The notes below the pieces were generated by a model. The model saw only the letters and a list, made by a program, of their open reading frames with translations, was not told the origin of the DNA and did no database searches. A stretch of DNA of 64,000 nucleotides from CAYSUS01 sp964434165 (GTDB taxonomy: Bacteria > Planctomycetota > Planctomycetia > Pirellulales > Thermoguttaceae). This document shows, one piece after another, positions 18,330 to 26,993 of this stretch. A program made the position numbers and the translations under genes. Location: positions 35,231 to 99,230 of the forward strand of contig CAYSUS010000009.1 in assembly GCA_964434165.1 (NCBI GenBank), in the 5' to 3' direction. The number at the start of each line of letters is the position of its first letter. The stretch's first letter is position 1.

Positions 18330-18370
18330 CCCCTCTCCCGCGCGCGGGAGAGGGGCCGGGGGTGAGGGCG
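18330..18370. repeat. CCCTCTCCCGC-family palindrome, copy 2
   Basis: A perfect 26-nt palindrome occupies 18330-18355 (CCCCTCTCCCGCG and its complement), followed by CCGGGGGTGAGGGCGG. The same stem type and tail occur at 2302-2352. Confidence 0.8.
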
Positions 18371-18560
18371 GATCAAGGAGGTGTTTCCAACACCATCCTA
18401 CTTCCGTACTTCGAACATTTGTACTCGAAACCCTCGTCACTCGCCACTCAAGGGTCAAGAATCAGGGCAAGGTCGAGTACGGAGCACGGCAGTACGAAGT
18501 TCCACAAGGCCACCACTCACACCACTCGCCACAAACCACTGGCCACTCGTCACTGGCCAC

Positions 18561-19175
18561 TCATCCCTCCTTCTCATGCCTCTCCTTCAGCCGCTGGAGG
18601 ATGATCGGCGTGATGTCCAGTTCGTCTTCGCAGAACACGATCTGCCGGTTGAGGGCGCGAACCACGCTGTCCGGGGTCGAGGCATTCGGCTGCGACCGTT
18701 CAAGCTTGAATACGGCCGCGATACGGTTCTGCTTGGCGTAACGCCGAATCTCCGCGTGCATTTCGTCATGAATCTTGACGTAGATCTCTGCCTCCTGCTT
18801 GATGAAATCCTTGCGCTGTAAGGCAACATTCAGGTTGAGGTCCGACAGCCGCTGGGCGACCTGCTTCTCCGTCTGCACGTATTCTTCGCTGCCAGGCGTA
18901 ACCCCTTGGAGCAGGTCCTGCATCGCCTTGATCTCCGCTTGCTCCCTCTTGACCAGCGCGTCGGCCTGCTTGACCTCGCCTTGCAGGGCTTCCTTGAGCT
19001 GCTGAACCTTGGGCAGCGAATTGAACACCGCCTGCGTGTCGATCATCGCGATCCGCTGCGGGGCCGGCTTGGGCTTGCGATTCGCCCTGCCCTCCTCCGA
19101 CACGCCGAACCGCACGACCAGGCCCACAAGCACGAGACCTGCGAATACGACAACCGCGCTCCGTGAAATCCTCAT
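18561..19175 (-). CDS. Skp/OmpH-like periplasmic chaperone, paralog A
   Basis: Skp-type chaperones trimerise in the periplasm and hold outer-membrane proteins unfolded. The 204-residue protein has a signal or anchor segment at residues 7-24, then the OmpH opening RIAMIDTQAVFNSLPKVQQL, a long charged coiled coil (about 60-140), and the C-terminal block IAAVFKLERS...VVRALNRQIVF...ITPIILQRLKE. The ATG at 19175 has GGAGG about 8 nt upstream. Its paralog lies 117 nt upstream in the same direction, separated by simple repeats. The tandem arrangement suggests duplication and a shared operon. Confidence 0.88.
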   Translation of the reverse strand: MRISRSAVVVFAGLVLVGLVVRFGVSEEGRANRKPKPAPQRIAMIDTQAVFNSLPKVQQLKEALQGEVKQADALVKREQAEIKAMQDLLQGVTPGSEEYVQTEKQVAQRLSDLNLNVALQRKDFIKQEAEIYVKIHDEMHAEIRRYAKQNRIAAVFKLERSQPNASTPDSVVRALNRQIVFCEDELDITPIILQRLKERHEKEG

Positions 19176-19253
19176 GCGTTCCCTCCGTGAGTGGATAGTA
19201 GATAGTGGATAGTGCGTAGGGGGTAGGGGGCAGGGGGTAGGAGGGAGGTAGAG

Positions 19254-19297
19254 CTCCGTACTCTCGTACTCCATACTACTGCCGTACTCGCCCTACT
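19254..19297. repeat. GTACT-rich intergenic sequence
   Basis: Successive CCGTACT, CTCGTACT, CCATACT and GCCGTACT units lie between the two chaperone genes and run into the stop region of paralog B. Related sequence occurs at 18398, 32501 and 43025. Confidence 0.7.
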
Positions 19298-20021
19298 TCT
19301 TAGCGGCCTTAGTGTCCTTCTTCTCGGGCTTCGGCTTGGCAGTCTTCTTTTCCGGCTTCGCGTCAGGTTTCTTCTCAGGCTTCGGCTCTTCCTCGGCGGG
19401 TTTCTTCTCAGCCGGCTTCGTCTCCGGCTTGGACTCGCTGCCCTTGGCGTTGAGGCGGTCGAGGATCGCAGCCGTGATATCCCGACTTGGGGCAAACCAC
19501 ACGACCTGTTTGTTGATGTCCCGCAGGATCTCGGCCGGCGTCTCCGTCTTGACCGGGGCGTTGGTGCGGAGAACGACCTCGATGCCGTGCTTCTTGGCAT
19601 GGGCTTCAATCTCCTGGACGATCTCGCGATAGGCATCGCGATACGCCCGGGCTTCGCGCTGCATGAGCTCGGACTTCTGCAGCTGGACCTGGGCCTTCAG
19701 CTCTTCGCCCCGCTCCTTGATCTTGCCCTGCAAGTCAAGGTAGTCGCGCGTGCCCGGCAGCAGGTCGTTCAGCCCCCTGGCCATCTCCTTGACCTCCGCC
19801 GCCGCGGCCTTGAGCTGCTGGTCGGCCCGCGTGGCATCGGCCTTGAGCTCGGCCATCATGATCTTGAATCGCGAGAAGCTGTTGAGGACCTCCTGGACGT
19901 CGATCACGGCCACGCGCGCATCGGGCGGGGCCGCAGTGGCCTGCCGGCGGTCGGCGGAGGACGCGAGCAGCGCGAGTGCCAGCAAAGAAGGAACGGATTG
20001 AATGGCAAGCGTCTTGAACAC
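19293..20021 (-). CDS. Skp/OmpH-like chaperone, paralog B, with Lys-rich tail
   Basis: A 242-residue protein starting at the GTG at 20021, which has AAGGAGG 6-7 nt upstream. Residues 1-29 are a signal peptide. The OmpH opening VAVIDVQEVLNSFSRFKIMM is followed by a coiled coil and the block IEVVLRTNAPV...ILRDINKQVVWF...ITAAILDRLNA, collinear with paralog A. Unlike A, the last 45 residues are almost only Lys, Glu, Pro and Ala (KPEKK, PAEKKP), giving a strongly charged disordered tail. A good minus-strand promoter lies at 20093-20121, so paralog B is probably the first gene of the pair's operon. Confidence 0.88.
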   Translation of the reverse strand: MFKTLAIQSVPSLLALALLASSADRRQATAAPPDARVAVIDVQEVLNSFSRFKIMMAELKADATRADQQLKAAAAEVKEMARGLNDLLPGTRDYLDLQGKIKERGEELKAQVQLQKSELMQREARAYRDAYREIVQEIEAHAKKHGIEVVLRTNAPVKTETPAEILRDINKQVVWFAPSRDITAAILDRLNAKGSESKPETKPAEKKPAEEEPKPEKKPDAKPEKKTAKPKPEKKDTKAAKK

Positions 20022-20092
20022 GGGGCACCCTCCTTGCACTGAGGCGGATCGAGAGAGTCTGGGGCGGCAAGAATGCGCAGAATGCACCGGCC

Positions 20093-20121
20093 GTTATAGT
20101 CCGATGGACGGCCGCGTGCAA
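20093..20121 (-). promoter_or_regulatory. Sigma-70-like promoter for the Skp-like pair
   Basis: On the minus strand TTGCAC (20121-20116), a 17-nt spacer and TATAAC (20098-20093) precede the GTG at 20021 by 71 nt. Confidence 0.6.
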
Positions 20122-20139
20122 CGGGCGGGGGGGGGCGCA

Positions 20140-20170
20140 GACTTCCGAAGTCTCCAAGACTCCGGAAGTC
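20140..20170. repeat. 31-bp double palindrome, copy 3
   Basis: GACTTCCGAAGTC, spacer TCCAA, then GACTCCGGAAGTC, with one mismatch in the stem. It sits 14 nt beyond the stop of the DUF1501 gene. Confidence 0.9.
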
Positions 20171-20184
20171 TGGGGTCTCGCCAG

Positions 20185-21663
20185 TCAGCCCAGGATGTCG
20201 TGCACGACATTCCCGTGCACGTCGGTGAGGCGGAAGTCGCGTCCCTGGAAGCGGTAGGTGAGACGCTCGTGGTCCACGCCGAGGCAATGGAGGATCGTGG
20301 CGTTCAGATCGTGGATGTGGACCGGCTTGTCCGTGATGTTGTAGCTGAACTCGTCGGTCTCGCCGTAAACGAGGCCCCGCTTCACGCCGCCGCCAGCCAT
20401 CCACACGGTGAAGCACCGCGGGTGATGATCGCGCCCGTAGTCGGTCTTCGTCAGTTTCCCTTGGCAATAGATCGTGCGTCCGAACTCGCCCCCCCAGACC
20501 ACAAGCGTGTCGTCCAGCAGGCCCCGCTGCTTCAGATCGGTCAAGAGGCCCGCACAGGCCTGATCCACATCCCCGCACTGCAAGGGCAGGTCGCGAGGCA
20601 GGGCGCCGTGCTGGTCCCACCCGCGATGGAAGATCTGGATGAAGCGAACGCCCCGCTCGGCCAGGCGCCGCGCCAAGAGGCAGTTGGCGGCGAACGTGCC
20701 CGGCGTCTTGGCGTCGTTTCCGTACAGCTCGAACGTCTTCTCCGGCTCGCCGGAGATGTCCATCAGCTCGGGCACGGAGGCCTGCATGCGATAGGCCATC
20801 TCGTACTGGGCGATGCGCGTGGCCGTCTCCGGATCGCCCGTGGCCTCGAACTGCTTGCGGTTCATGGCCGCCAGGGCGTCGAGCGAACGGCGCCGCGTCT
20901 GGCGGGTCACGCCCTCCGGATTGGAGAGGTACAGCACCGGGTCGCCTGCCGAGCGGAAGCTCGTGCCCTGGAACCGCGACGGGAGGAAGCCCGCTCCCCA
21001 CAGCCGGGAGTAGATCGCCTGGGCGTCGCGCTTCGAGCTCCACTTGGAGTGCAGCACGACGAACGTGGGCAGGTCGCTATTCATCGAGCCCAGGCCGTAG
21101 GAGACCCATGCCCCGGCGCTGGGCCTGCCGGGCAGTTGCGAGCCGGTGAGGATGTAGGTCACGGCCGGGTCGTGGTTGATGGCCTCGGTATGGACGGTCT
21201 TCACGATGGTCATCTCATCGACCATCCTGGCCGTGTGCGGCAACAGCTCGCTGACCCAGGCCCCGCACTTGCCGTGCTGCCGGAACTGGTAGATCGACGG
21301 AGCGATGGGGAACCGCTTCTGGCCCGAGGTCATGGTGGTCAGGCGCTGACCCATGCGGATCGAGTCGGGCAGGTCCTTGTCGAACCAGTCGCCCATCTTC
21401 GGCTTGTAGTCGAACAGGTCGATCTGCGACGGGGCCCCGTTGAGGAACAGGTAGATCACCCGCCTGGCCGTGGGCTTGTGGTGCAGCGCGTTGAGCATCG
21501 CGCCGGGGCCCAGGTCGCCTGAAGCGGCTCCTTTCGGCGACGTGCCGGCAAGGATCTCCGGGTTCAGGAGCGACGCCAAGGCCGCCGCGCCGATGCCCGT
21601 GGCCGCGCGCCCGAAGAACTGGCGTCGGGTTTCCAGCAACACGCTCTCTTCGCGGGGATCCAT
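20185..21663 (-). CDS. Tat-exported DUF1501 protein
   Basis: A 492-residue DUF1501 protein of the alkaline-phosphatase/sulfatase-like superfamily, typical of planctomycetes. It has a twin-arginine signal (RRQFFGRAATG at 13-23). Core motifs are RVIYLFLNGAPSQIDLFDYKP near residue 67, the central TFVVLHSKWSS, FIQIFHRGWDQHG, WGGEFGRT and DHHPRCFTVWMAGGGVKRG. The ATG at 21663 has GGGAG upstream. In this phylum the gene nearly always lies beside a DUF1549/DUF1553 gene, as here. The pair is assumed to act together outside the cytoplasm on unknown, perhaps sulfated, substrates. Biochemical function is not established. Confidence 0.94.
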   Translation of the reverse strand: MDPREESVLLETRRQFFGRAATGIGAAALASLLNPEILAGTSPKGAASGDLGPGAMLNALHHKPTARRVIYLFLNGAPSQIDLFDYKPKMGDWFDKDLPDSIRMGQRLTTMTSGQKRFPIAPSIYQFRQHGKCGAWVSELLPHTARMVDEMTIVKTVHTEAINHDPAVTYILTGSQLPGRPSAGAWVSYGLGSMNSDLPTFVVLHSKWSSKRDAQAIYSRLWGAGFLPSRFQGTSFRSAGDPVLYLSNPEGVTRQTRRRSLDALAAMNRKQFEATGDPETATRIAQYEMAYRMQASVPELMDISGEPEKTFELYGNDAKTPGTFAANCLLARRLAERGVRFIQIFHRGWDQHGALPRDLPLQCGDVDQACAGLLTDLKQRGLLDDTLVVWGGEFGRTIYCQGKLTKTDYGRDHHPRCFTVWMAGGGVKRGLVYGETDEFSYNITDKPVHIHDLNATILHCLGVDHERLTYRFQGRDFRLTDVHGNVVHDILG

Positions 21664-21689
21664 GGGGTTCTCCCTGCAACCGATGCAGA

Positions 21690-21720
21690 GACTTCCGAAG
21701 TCTTGAAGACTTCGGAAGTC
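21690..21720. repeat. 31-bp double palindrome, copy 4
   Basis: GACTTCCGAAGTC, spacer TTGAA, then GACTTCGGAAGTC: a perfect stem. It lies between the DUF1549 stop (14 nt away) and the DUF1501 start, inside the probable operon. Confidence 0.92.
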
Positions 21721-21734
21721 TGGGGGCCTGCCAG

Positions 21735-24700
21735 CTACGGCTTGGTCATTGTCTCGTCGAGGTTCAGGATCACGTTGGCGACCATGGTCCATGCGGCCAA
21801 CTCGGCGCGGTCGAGGCCTTCGCGAGGGTCCGACGCGCCGGCTGAGACTACCTTGGCCGCCGCCTCCGGGTCGTTGCGGAACTCCTTCAGGTGGTCCTGG
21901 TACTGGGCCAGCAGAAGCTTGATCTCCTCCTCGCGGGGCTCGCGGGCCACAGCCAGGCGCAAACCCCGCGCGGCGCGGTCCTCGGGCTCCTCGCCGCTCT
22001 CGGTCATCATCCGCTCGGCCAGGGCCCGCGCGGCCTCGAAGAACTGCACGTCGTTCAGAAGGGCCAGCGCCGCCAGGGCCGTGTTCGTGCGCGGACGCCT
22101 GGCGGTGCAAGTCTCGCGCGAGGGGGCGTCGAGGATCTGTAGCGTGGGCGGAGGGCTGGTGCGTTTCCAGAACGTGTACACACTCCGCCGGTACAGCGCT
22201 TCACCCGAGTCCCGCTTGAACCGGGCCGTGTTGCTCGAGCTGTAACCGACCGCCTTCCACAGGCCCAAAGGCTGATACGGCTTCACGCTCGGGCCGCCGC
22301 GCTTCTCGACCAACAGGCCGCTCGCGGCCAGGGCGTTGTCGCGGACCATCTCGGCGTCCATGCGGAACCGCGGGCCGCGGGCCAGGAGGCGATTCTCGGG
22401 GTCCTTTTCGAGCAGCTCCGGCGTGATGCGGGACGACTGCCGGTACGCGGCCGACACGACGATCAACCGCTGGAGTTGCTTCACGTCCCATCCGCTGGAG
22501 ACCAGCTCCACGGCCAGCCAGTCGAGCAGGTCCGGGTGCGAAGGCCACTCCCCCTGCGTGCCGAAATCCTCGGCCGTTTTGACGATCCCCGTGCCGAAGT
22601 AGTGCTGCCACCAGCGATTGACCGTCACTCGGGCGGTGAGCGGGTGGCTCGGCGCGGTCAGCCACCGGGCCAGCCCGAGCCGGTTGCGCGGGGCGTCCTT
22701 CGGCCAGGGCGGAAGCACCTCGGGCACGCCGCGCTCGACCTTCTCCTGCTTCTTGTCGTACTCGCCCCGCTTGAGCACGTAGGCCTCCTTGGGCCTGGCC
22801 ATTTCCTGGGAGACGAGCGTGCCGGGAATCGCCTTCTCGAGCTGCTCGGCCTTCCTCTTCGTCTCGTCGAGCTTCGCATGCAAGGGACGGAAGATCTCGC
22901 GGGTCTTCGGGTAAACGTGCTGGAGGAAGTGCTCGCGGAGCCGCTTCTTCTGCCCATCACTCCGCTTCTCGGGCTCCAAGGCCAGGGCCTGCTGCACCGG
23001 CTGGGGAAACGACTTGTCATTGCTGCCGCGGGTGGCGCGGAGCCACTGGGCCAGCGACTCGTACTGCGGTGCGCCTTGCGGCGTGCGCGTCACGATGCCT
23101 GCCGCGTCCCAGTGGACCGTGCCGTCGAACTGCGTGAACGCCCAGCCGTTGATCTCCGCGCCCGGTGCCAGGCCCACCTTGGCTGCCTCGACCTCCAGCC
23201 GGACCCACTCGCCGGGCTCGGGAAGCGGGCCGGCGCTTACGCGGCTCGGCGTGCCGGGCTGGCCCCAGTCGATAAGGTCTTCGCCCCAATACACCCGGTG
23301 CTCCCAGCTTCCGTCGTTCAGTTGGAGCATGATCTGCTTGGGCGGGTCCTCCGGATCGAGCAGCACGTGGACGAAGAGATTATCTCCCGCTCCGACCTTG
23401 AGTCCCGGCTTGGCACCCGTGAAGTAGTGCTGGGTCCGACCCGGGGAGGAGCGAAAGCTCGATGCGGCTCCACGATGGACGGGGTGCTCGGGCGGGCCGA
23501 CGAACTGCCAAGGGTCTTTGCCGTCGCCCGCCGGCTGCGCGCCCGGCGGCAGCGCGTCATCGATCCACACGATCTCCCGCGGCCCGGCCGCATCCTCTGC
23601 GGGCGCGGTTCCCTTGGGCTCCTGGTAGTCGATCTTGGCCAGCTCGCCCTGAATCTGCGCTTGGATCCCGGCGATCTCCGCAGCCAGGCGCTTCTGCTCC
23701 GCGGCCTGCTCCGGCGTGGGGACCTTGAGCACCGGCGGCGGGAGCAGGGCGTTGCCGTCCATGGGACGGTCGGTCGTGCTGTTGAAGAACGCGTAGAGCT
23801 GGTAGAACTCCTTCTGCGAGATGGGGTCGAACTTGTGGTCGTGGCAGGCCGCGCAGCCCAGCGTCATCCCCATGAACACCGTGCCCATCGTCTCCGTGCG
23901 ATCCACGGCGTAGCGCACCGCGAACTCCTCGGCGATCGACCCGCCCTCGCTCGTCGTGACGTGGCAACGGTTGAACCCGCTGGCCACGCGCTGGTCCACG
24001 GTGGCGCCGGGCAAGAGGTCCCCGGCCAACTGCTCGACGGTAAACGCGTCGAAGGGCTTGTTCTCGTTGAAGGCCTCGATGACCCAGTCGCGGTAGAGCC
24101 ACATCGAGCGCTCGTTGTCCAGGTGCAGGCCGTGCGTGTCGGCGTACCGCGCCAGGTCGAGCCAGTAGCGGGTCATGTGCTCACCGTAGCGGGGCGACTT
24201 GAGAAGCCGGTCCACGAGCTTCTCGTACGCGTTGTTTGAATCGTCGGCCAGGAAGGCGTCGACCTCCTCGGGCGTGGGCGGCAGGCCGGTCAGGTCGAGC
24301 GTCACCCGGCGGATGAGCGTCACGCGGTCGGCTTCGGGCGAAGGCTTCAGCCCCTCCTCGTCCAGTCGCGCAAGGATGAACTGGTCGATAGGGTTGCGTG
24401 GCCAGCGGTCGTCACGGACGCTGGGCAGATCCGGCCGCTTCGGCGCGATGAAGGCCCAGTGCGGCTGGTACTCCGCCCCTTGCTCGATCCACCTCTTCAG
24501 CGTGGCGATCTGGTCCGCTGTGAGCGTCCGCTCCGAGTCGGGCGGCGGCATGCGCATCCACTTGTCTTCCTCCGCGATCCGCTCGACCAGCGTGCTCTTC
24601 TCCGGGTCGCCCGGCACGATGGCCGCATACCCGCCCAAATCGGCCGTGGCCCCTTCGCGGGTATCCAGGCGCAGTTCGGCCTGGCGGGCGTGGGCGTCCG

Positions 24701-24863
24701 GGCCGTGGCAACGGAAGCAGTTGTTCGAGAGGATGGGCCGGACGTCGCGGTTGAACTGGATGCGGGCCGCCTTGGGAGGGCCGGCGCCGAGCGCCGTTTG
24801 CAGCACGAGGGACCCGACAAGCACAGCGCCGGCCAGCGCCGCCGACAACGTTCCCCGCTTCAT
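21735..24863 (-). CDS. Exported c-type cytochrome PSCyt1/DUF1549/DUF1553 protein
   Basis: A 1042-residue planctomycete protein. Order: signal peptide (1-27); PSCyt1 haem domain with C49-F-R-C52-H53; DUF1549 (about 145-360) with NPIDQFILARLDEEGL, TLDLTGLPPTPEEVDAF and YWLDLARYADTHG; a second C-x-x-C-H (GCAACHDHKFDPI); a central beta region (about 455-610), possibly carbohydrate-binding; and DUF1553 (about 735-1000) with RLGLARWLTAPSHPLTARVTVNR and FWKRTSPPPTLQILDAPSRE. The ATG at 24863 has GGGGGAG upstream. It is translated before the DUF1501 gene, 71 nt away. Presumed role: haem-dependent oxidation of an extracellular substrate; unproven. Confidence 0.95.
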   Translation of the reverse strand: MKRGTLSAALAGAVLVGSLVLQTALGAGPPKAARIQFNRDVRPILSNNCFRCHGPDAHARQAELRLDTREGATADLGGYAAIVPGDPEKSTLVERIAEEDKWMRMPPPDSERTLTADQIATLKRWIEQGAEYQPHWAFIAPKRPDLPSVRDDRWPRNPIDQFILARLDEEGLKPSPEADRVTLIRRVTLDLTGLPPTPEEVDAFLADDSNNAYEKLVDRLLKSPRYGEHMTRYWLDLARYADTHGLHLDNERSMWLYRDWVIEAFNENKPFDAFTVEQLAGDLLPGATVDQRVASGFNRCHVTTSEGGSIAEEFAVRYAVDRTETMGTVFMGMTLGCAACHDHKFDPISQKEFYQLYAFFNSTTDRPMDGNALLPPPVLKVPTPEQAAEQKRLAAEIAGIQAQIQGELAKIDYQEPKGTAPAEDAAGPREIVWIDDALPPGAQPAGDGKDPWQFVGPPEHPVHRGAASSFRSSPGRTQHYFTGAKPGLKVGAGDNLFVHVLLDPEDPPKQIMLQLNDGSWEHRVYWGEDLIDWGQPGTPSRVSAGPLPEPGEWVRLEVEAAKVGLAPGAEINGWAFTQFDGTVHWDAAGIVTRTPQGAPQYESLAQWLRATRGSNDKSFPQPVQQALALEPEKRSDGQKKRLREHFLQHVYPKTREIFRPLHAKLDETKRKAEQLEKAIPGTLVSQEMARPKEAYVLKRGEYDKKQEKVERGVPEVLPPWPKDAPRNRLGLARWLTAPSHPLTARVTVNRWWQHYFGTGIVKTAEDFGTQGEWPSHPDLLDWLAVELVSSGWDVKQLQRLIVVSAAYRQSSRITPELLEKDPENRLLARGPRFRMDAEMVRDNALAASGLLVEKRGGPSVKPYQPLGLWKAVGYSSSNTARFKRDSGEALYRRSVYTFWKRTSPPPTLQILDAPSRETCTARRPRTNTALAALALLNDVQFFEAARALAERMMTESGEEPEDRAARGLRLAVAREPREEEIKLLLAQYQDHLKEFRNDPEAAAKVVSAGASDPREGLDRAELAAWTMVANVILNLDETMTKP

Positions 24864-24992
24864 GGCTCCCCCTTTCCCCGCGAGAGGACCGAGCTAAGCG
24901 ACTCCTACCCCTAAGGTTAAGGGCCCGCGGGGTATTGTTCAAGGCTTTGCTGGCAAAAATCGAGATCGGCCCCGGCCCCCGAGCACGGGCGA

Positions 24993-25022
24993 GACTTCCG
25001 AAGTCTTGAACTTCGGAAGTTC
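24993..25022. repeat. 31-bp double palindrome, copy 5 (short deletion)
   Basis: GACTTCCGAAGTC is intact; the second half has lost GA and reads CTTCGGAAGTTC. It lies in the divergent gap upstream of both the DUF1549 gene and guaA. Confidence 0.85.
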
Positions 25023-25049
25023 GGGCAGGTCTGGGCAATCGCGGGCCCC

Positions 25050-25078
25050 TGGCACCCCTCCGTCCAGCGGGCTATAAT
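25050..25078 (+). promoter_or_regulatory. Promoter for guaA
   Basis: A perfect TATAAT (25073-25078) with TGGCAC 17 nt upstream lies 27 nt before the guaA start, predicting a leader of about 20 nt. Confidence 0.55.
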
Positions 25079-25104
25079 ACGCGGTTTCCCTCAAAGGGAC
25101 TTTC

Positions 25105-26655
25105 ATGAGCCGGCTGTCCGACGAAAAGGTCCTCGTCCTCGATTTCGGATCGCAGTACGCCCAACTCATCGCCCGACGCGTGCGCGAGGCCCAGGTCTAC
25201 TGCGAAATCGTCCGCCACGACATCCCGCCCGGCCGAGTCCGCGAAATCGCTCCCAAAGGCCTGATTCTCTCCGGCGGCCCAAGGAGCGTGTACGAGCCCG
25301 GCGCGCCGAGGTGCGACCCAGGCCTGTTCCGCCTGGGCGTGCCCGTGCTGGGCATCTGCTACGGCATGCAACTCATCTGCGAGGCGATGGGCGGAAGCAT
25401 CCGGAGCGCTGCGGCGCGGGAGTATGGCCCGGCGCAGTGCTGCGTCAACGGCCGATCCGTGCTGTGGAAGGACGTACCGGAGAAGATGCAGGTCTGGATG
25501 AGCCACGGCGACCAGGTTGCCCATGTAAGCGGCGACTTCGTGCCGCTGGCCACGACCGCGACGTGTCCCTACGCCGCGGTCGGTCACCGCGAACTGCCGC
25601 TGTTCGGCCTCCAGTTCCATCCCGAGGTGACCCACACGCCTGCCGGCATCACGGTGCTGGCCAACTTCCTCCAACACATCTGCGCCTGCCGCGGCACGTG
25701 GACCATGGGCGACTTCGCCCGCGAGACCATCGAGCGACTGCGTGAACAGGTGGGCAGCGACCGTGTGATCTGCGGTCTGTCGGGCGGGGTCGATTCCTCG
25801 GTGGTGGCCGCCTTGCTGGCCAAAGCCATCGGGCCGCAGCTCTCGTGCATCCTGGTCGATAACGGCCTGCTGCGCAAGGGTGAGGCCCAGGCCGTGATCG
25901 GCGAGTTCACCGGCCACTTCAAGACCGACCTGCACGTGGTCCCGGCCGAGGACCGCTTCCTGGCCGCGCTGGCCGGGGTGACCGAGCCCCAAGAGAAGCG
26001 CCGCCGCATCGGCCACACGTTCATCGAGTGCTTCGCCGACGAGGCCGCCAGGATCGAGGACGCCAGGTACCTGGCCCAGGGCACGCTCTATCCCGACGTG
26101 ATCGAAAGCGGCGGCCTGCGCGACGGCCCGGCCGCCACGATCAAGCTGCACCACAACGTGGGCGGTCTGCCCGAGGACCTCAGCTTCACGCTCATCGAGC
26201 CGTTGCGCGATCTGTTCAAGGACGAGGTCCGCAAGCTGGGCCTCCAGCTCGGACTGCCCGAGGAGATCGTCTGGCGCCATCCGTTCCCCGGCCCGGGCCT
26301 GGCCGTGCGGTGCCTCGGCGGAGTGAACAAGCGGCGCCTGGACACCCTGCGCGAGGCCGACGCGATCCTCATCGAAGAGATCAAGGGCGCCGCACTGTAC
26401 CGCGAGACCTCGCAGGTGTTCGCCGTGCTGCTGCCCGTGCAGAGCGTAGGCGTGATGGGCGACGCGCGGACCTACGAGAACGTGCTGGCCATCCGCGCCA
26501 TCCAGACCGAGGACTTCATGACCGCCGACTGGTGCCGGCTGCCGTACGACCTCCTCGCCCGCATTTCGACGCGCATCATCAACGAGGTTGCCGGCGTCAA
26601 CCGCGTAGTGTACGACATCAGCTCCAAGCCCCCGGCGACGATTGAGTGGGAGTGA
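25105..26655 (+). CDS. guaA: GMP synthase (glutamine-hydrolysing)
   Basis: Converts XMP, ATP and glutamine to GMP, the last step of guanine nucleotide synthesis. The 516 residues hold a class I glutamine amidotransferase (about 8-195) with catalytic Cys85 in GICYGMQL and the His172/Glu174 pair in QFHPEVTHT. The ATP pyrophosphatase domain follows, with the P-loop CGLSGGVDSS (226-231 core), and the C-terminal dimerisation domain contains HPFPGPGLAVR and the ending SSKPPATIEWE. The ATG has AAAGGGA upstream. It is a single-gene unit with its own promoter; the next gene begins 338 nt downstream. Nothing unusual is seen. Confidence 0.98.
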   Translation: MSRLSDEKVLVLDFGSQYAQLIARRVREAQVYCEIVRHDIPPGRVREIAPKGLILSGGPRSVYEPGAPRCDPGLFRLGVPVLGICYGMQLICEAMGGSIRSAAAREYGPAQCCVNGRSVLWKDVPEKMQVWMSHGDQVAHVSGDFVPLATTATCPYAAVGHRELPLFGLQFHPEVTHTPAGITVLANFLQHICACRGTWTMGDFARETIERLREQVGSDRVICGLSGGVDSSVVAALLAKAIGPQLSCILVDNGLLRKGEAQAVIGEFTGHFKTDLHVVPAEDRFLAALAGVTEPQEKRRRIGHTFIECFADEAARIEDARYLAQGTLYPDVIESGGLRDGPAATIKLHHNVGGLPEDLSFTLIEPLRDLFKDEVRKLGLQLGLPEEIVWRHPFPGPGLAVRCLGGVNKRRLDTLREADAILIEEIKGAALYRETSQVFAVLLPVQSVGVMGDARTYENVLAIRAIQTEDFMTADWCRLPYDLLARISTRIINEVAGVNRVVYDISSKPPATIEWE

Positions 26656-26993
26656 AGCGGAGGGAGAAGTGCTGGGTGGGCAACGGTCGCGGACTCGGCA
26701 ACCGCGGCTCCTCTCGCATCGTGGCTCATTCGTCCTCGCTCGCCCGCCCCCGCCCATGTTACAAACTCGTTACCCTGGCCGCTGGGCCGGGCAGTTAGAA
26801 TCTCGGCATGGCGTGCGGAGGTCGCCCCGGGGAGGTCTCCCCACATAGGGCCCCGCGTGGCACGCGGGGAAGCGGAACTCCCCACGCCGCGGAAACGTCC
26901 AAAGAGATACCTCCGCCAGCCGGTCAGGCTTCCGGGGTTTCGAAGAGTGCGGAAGCCTTGTGCAGACAGAGCCAACCACCCGGGAGACGAGTC
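26656..26993. other. 338-nt intergenic region before the TPR gene
   Basis: No gene is seen. It holds a perfect 9-bp-stem hairpin CCCCGCGTG-G-CACGCGGGG (26851-26869), a diverged 31-bp palindrome (26927-26957), and a TAGAAT -10-like box (26796-26801) without a convincing -35. The TPR promoter must lie here. Confidence 0.65.
26927..26957. repeat. 31-bp double palindrome, copy 6 (diverged)
   Basis: The length is the same as copy 1 and, by eye, 24 of 31 positions match. The ends GGCTTCC and GGAAGCC still pair, showing compensating changes, which suggests the stem matters. Confidence 0.6.

Larger units (their letters stand above)
18249..18560. other. 312-nt repeat-filled intergenic region
   Basis: No gene is seen. 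It contains a 14-bp tandem repeat (18267-18312), a perfect 26-nt palindrome (18330-18355), a GTACT-type stretch (18398-18427) and a degenerate run of CCACTCGTCACTGG-like units (about 18505-18555). Each type has relatives in other gaps of the window. Confidence 0.8.
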
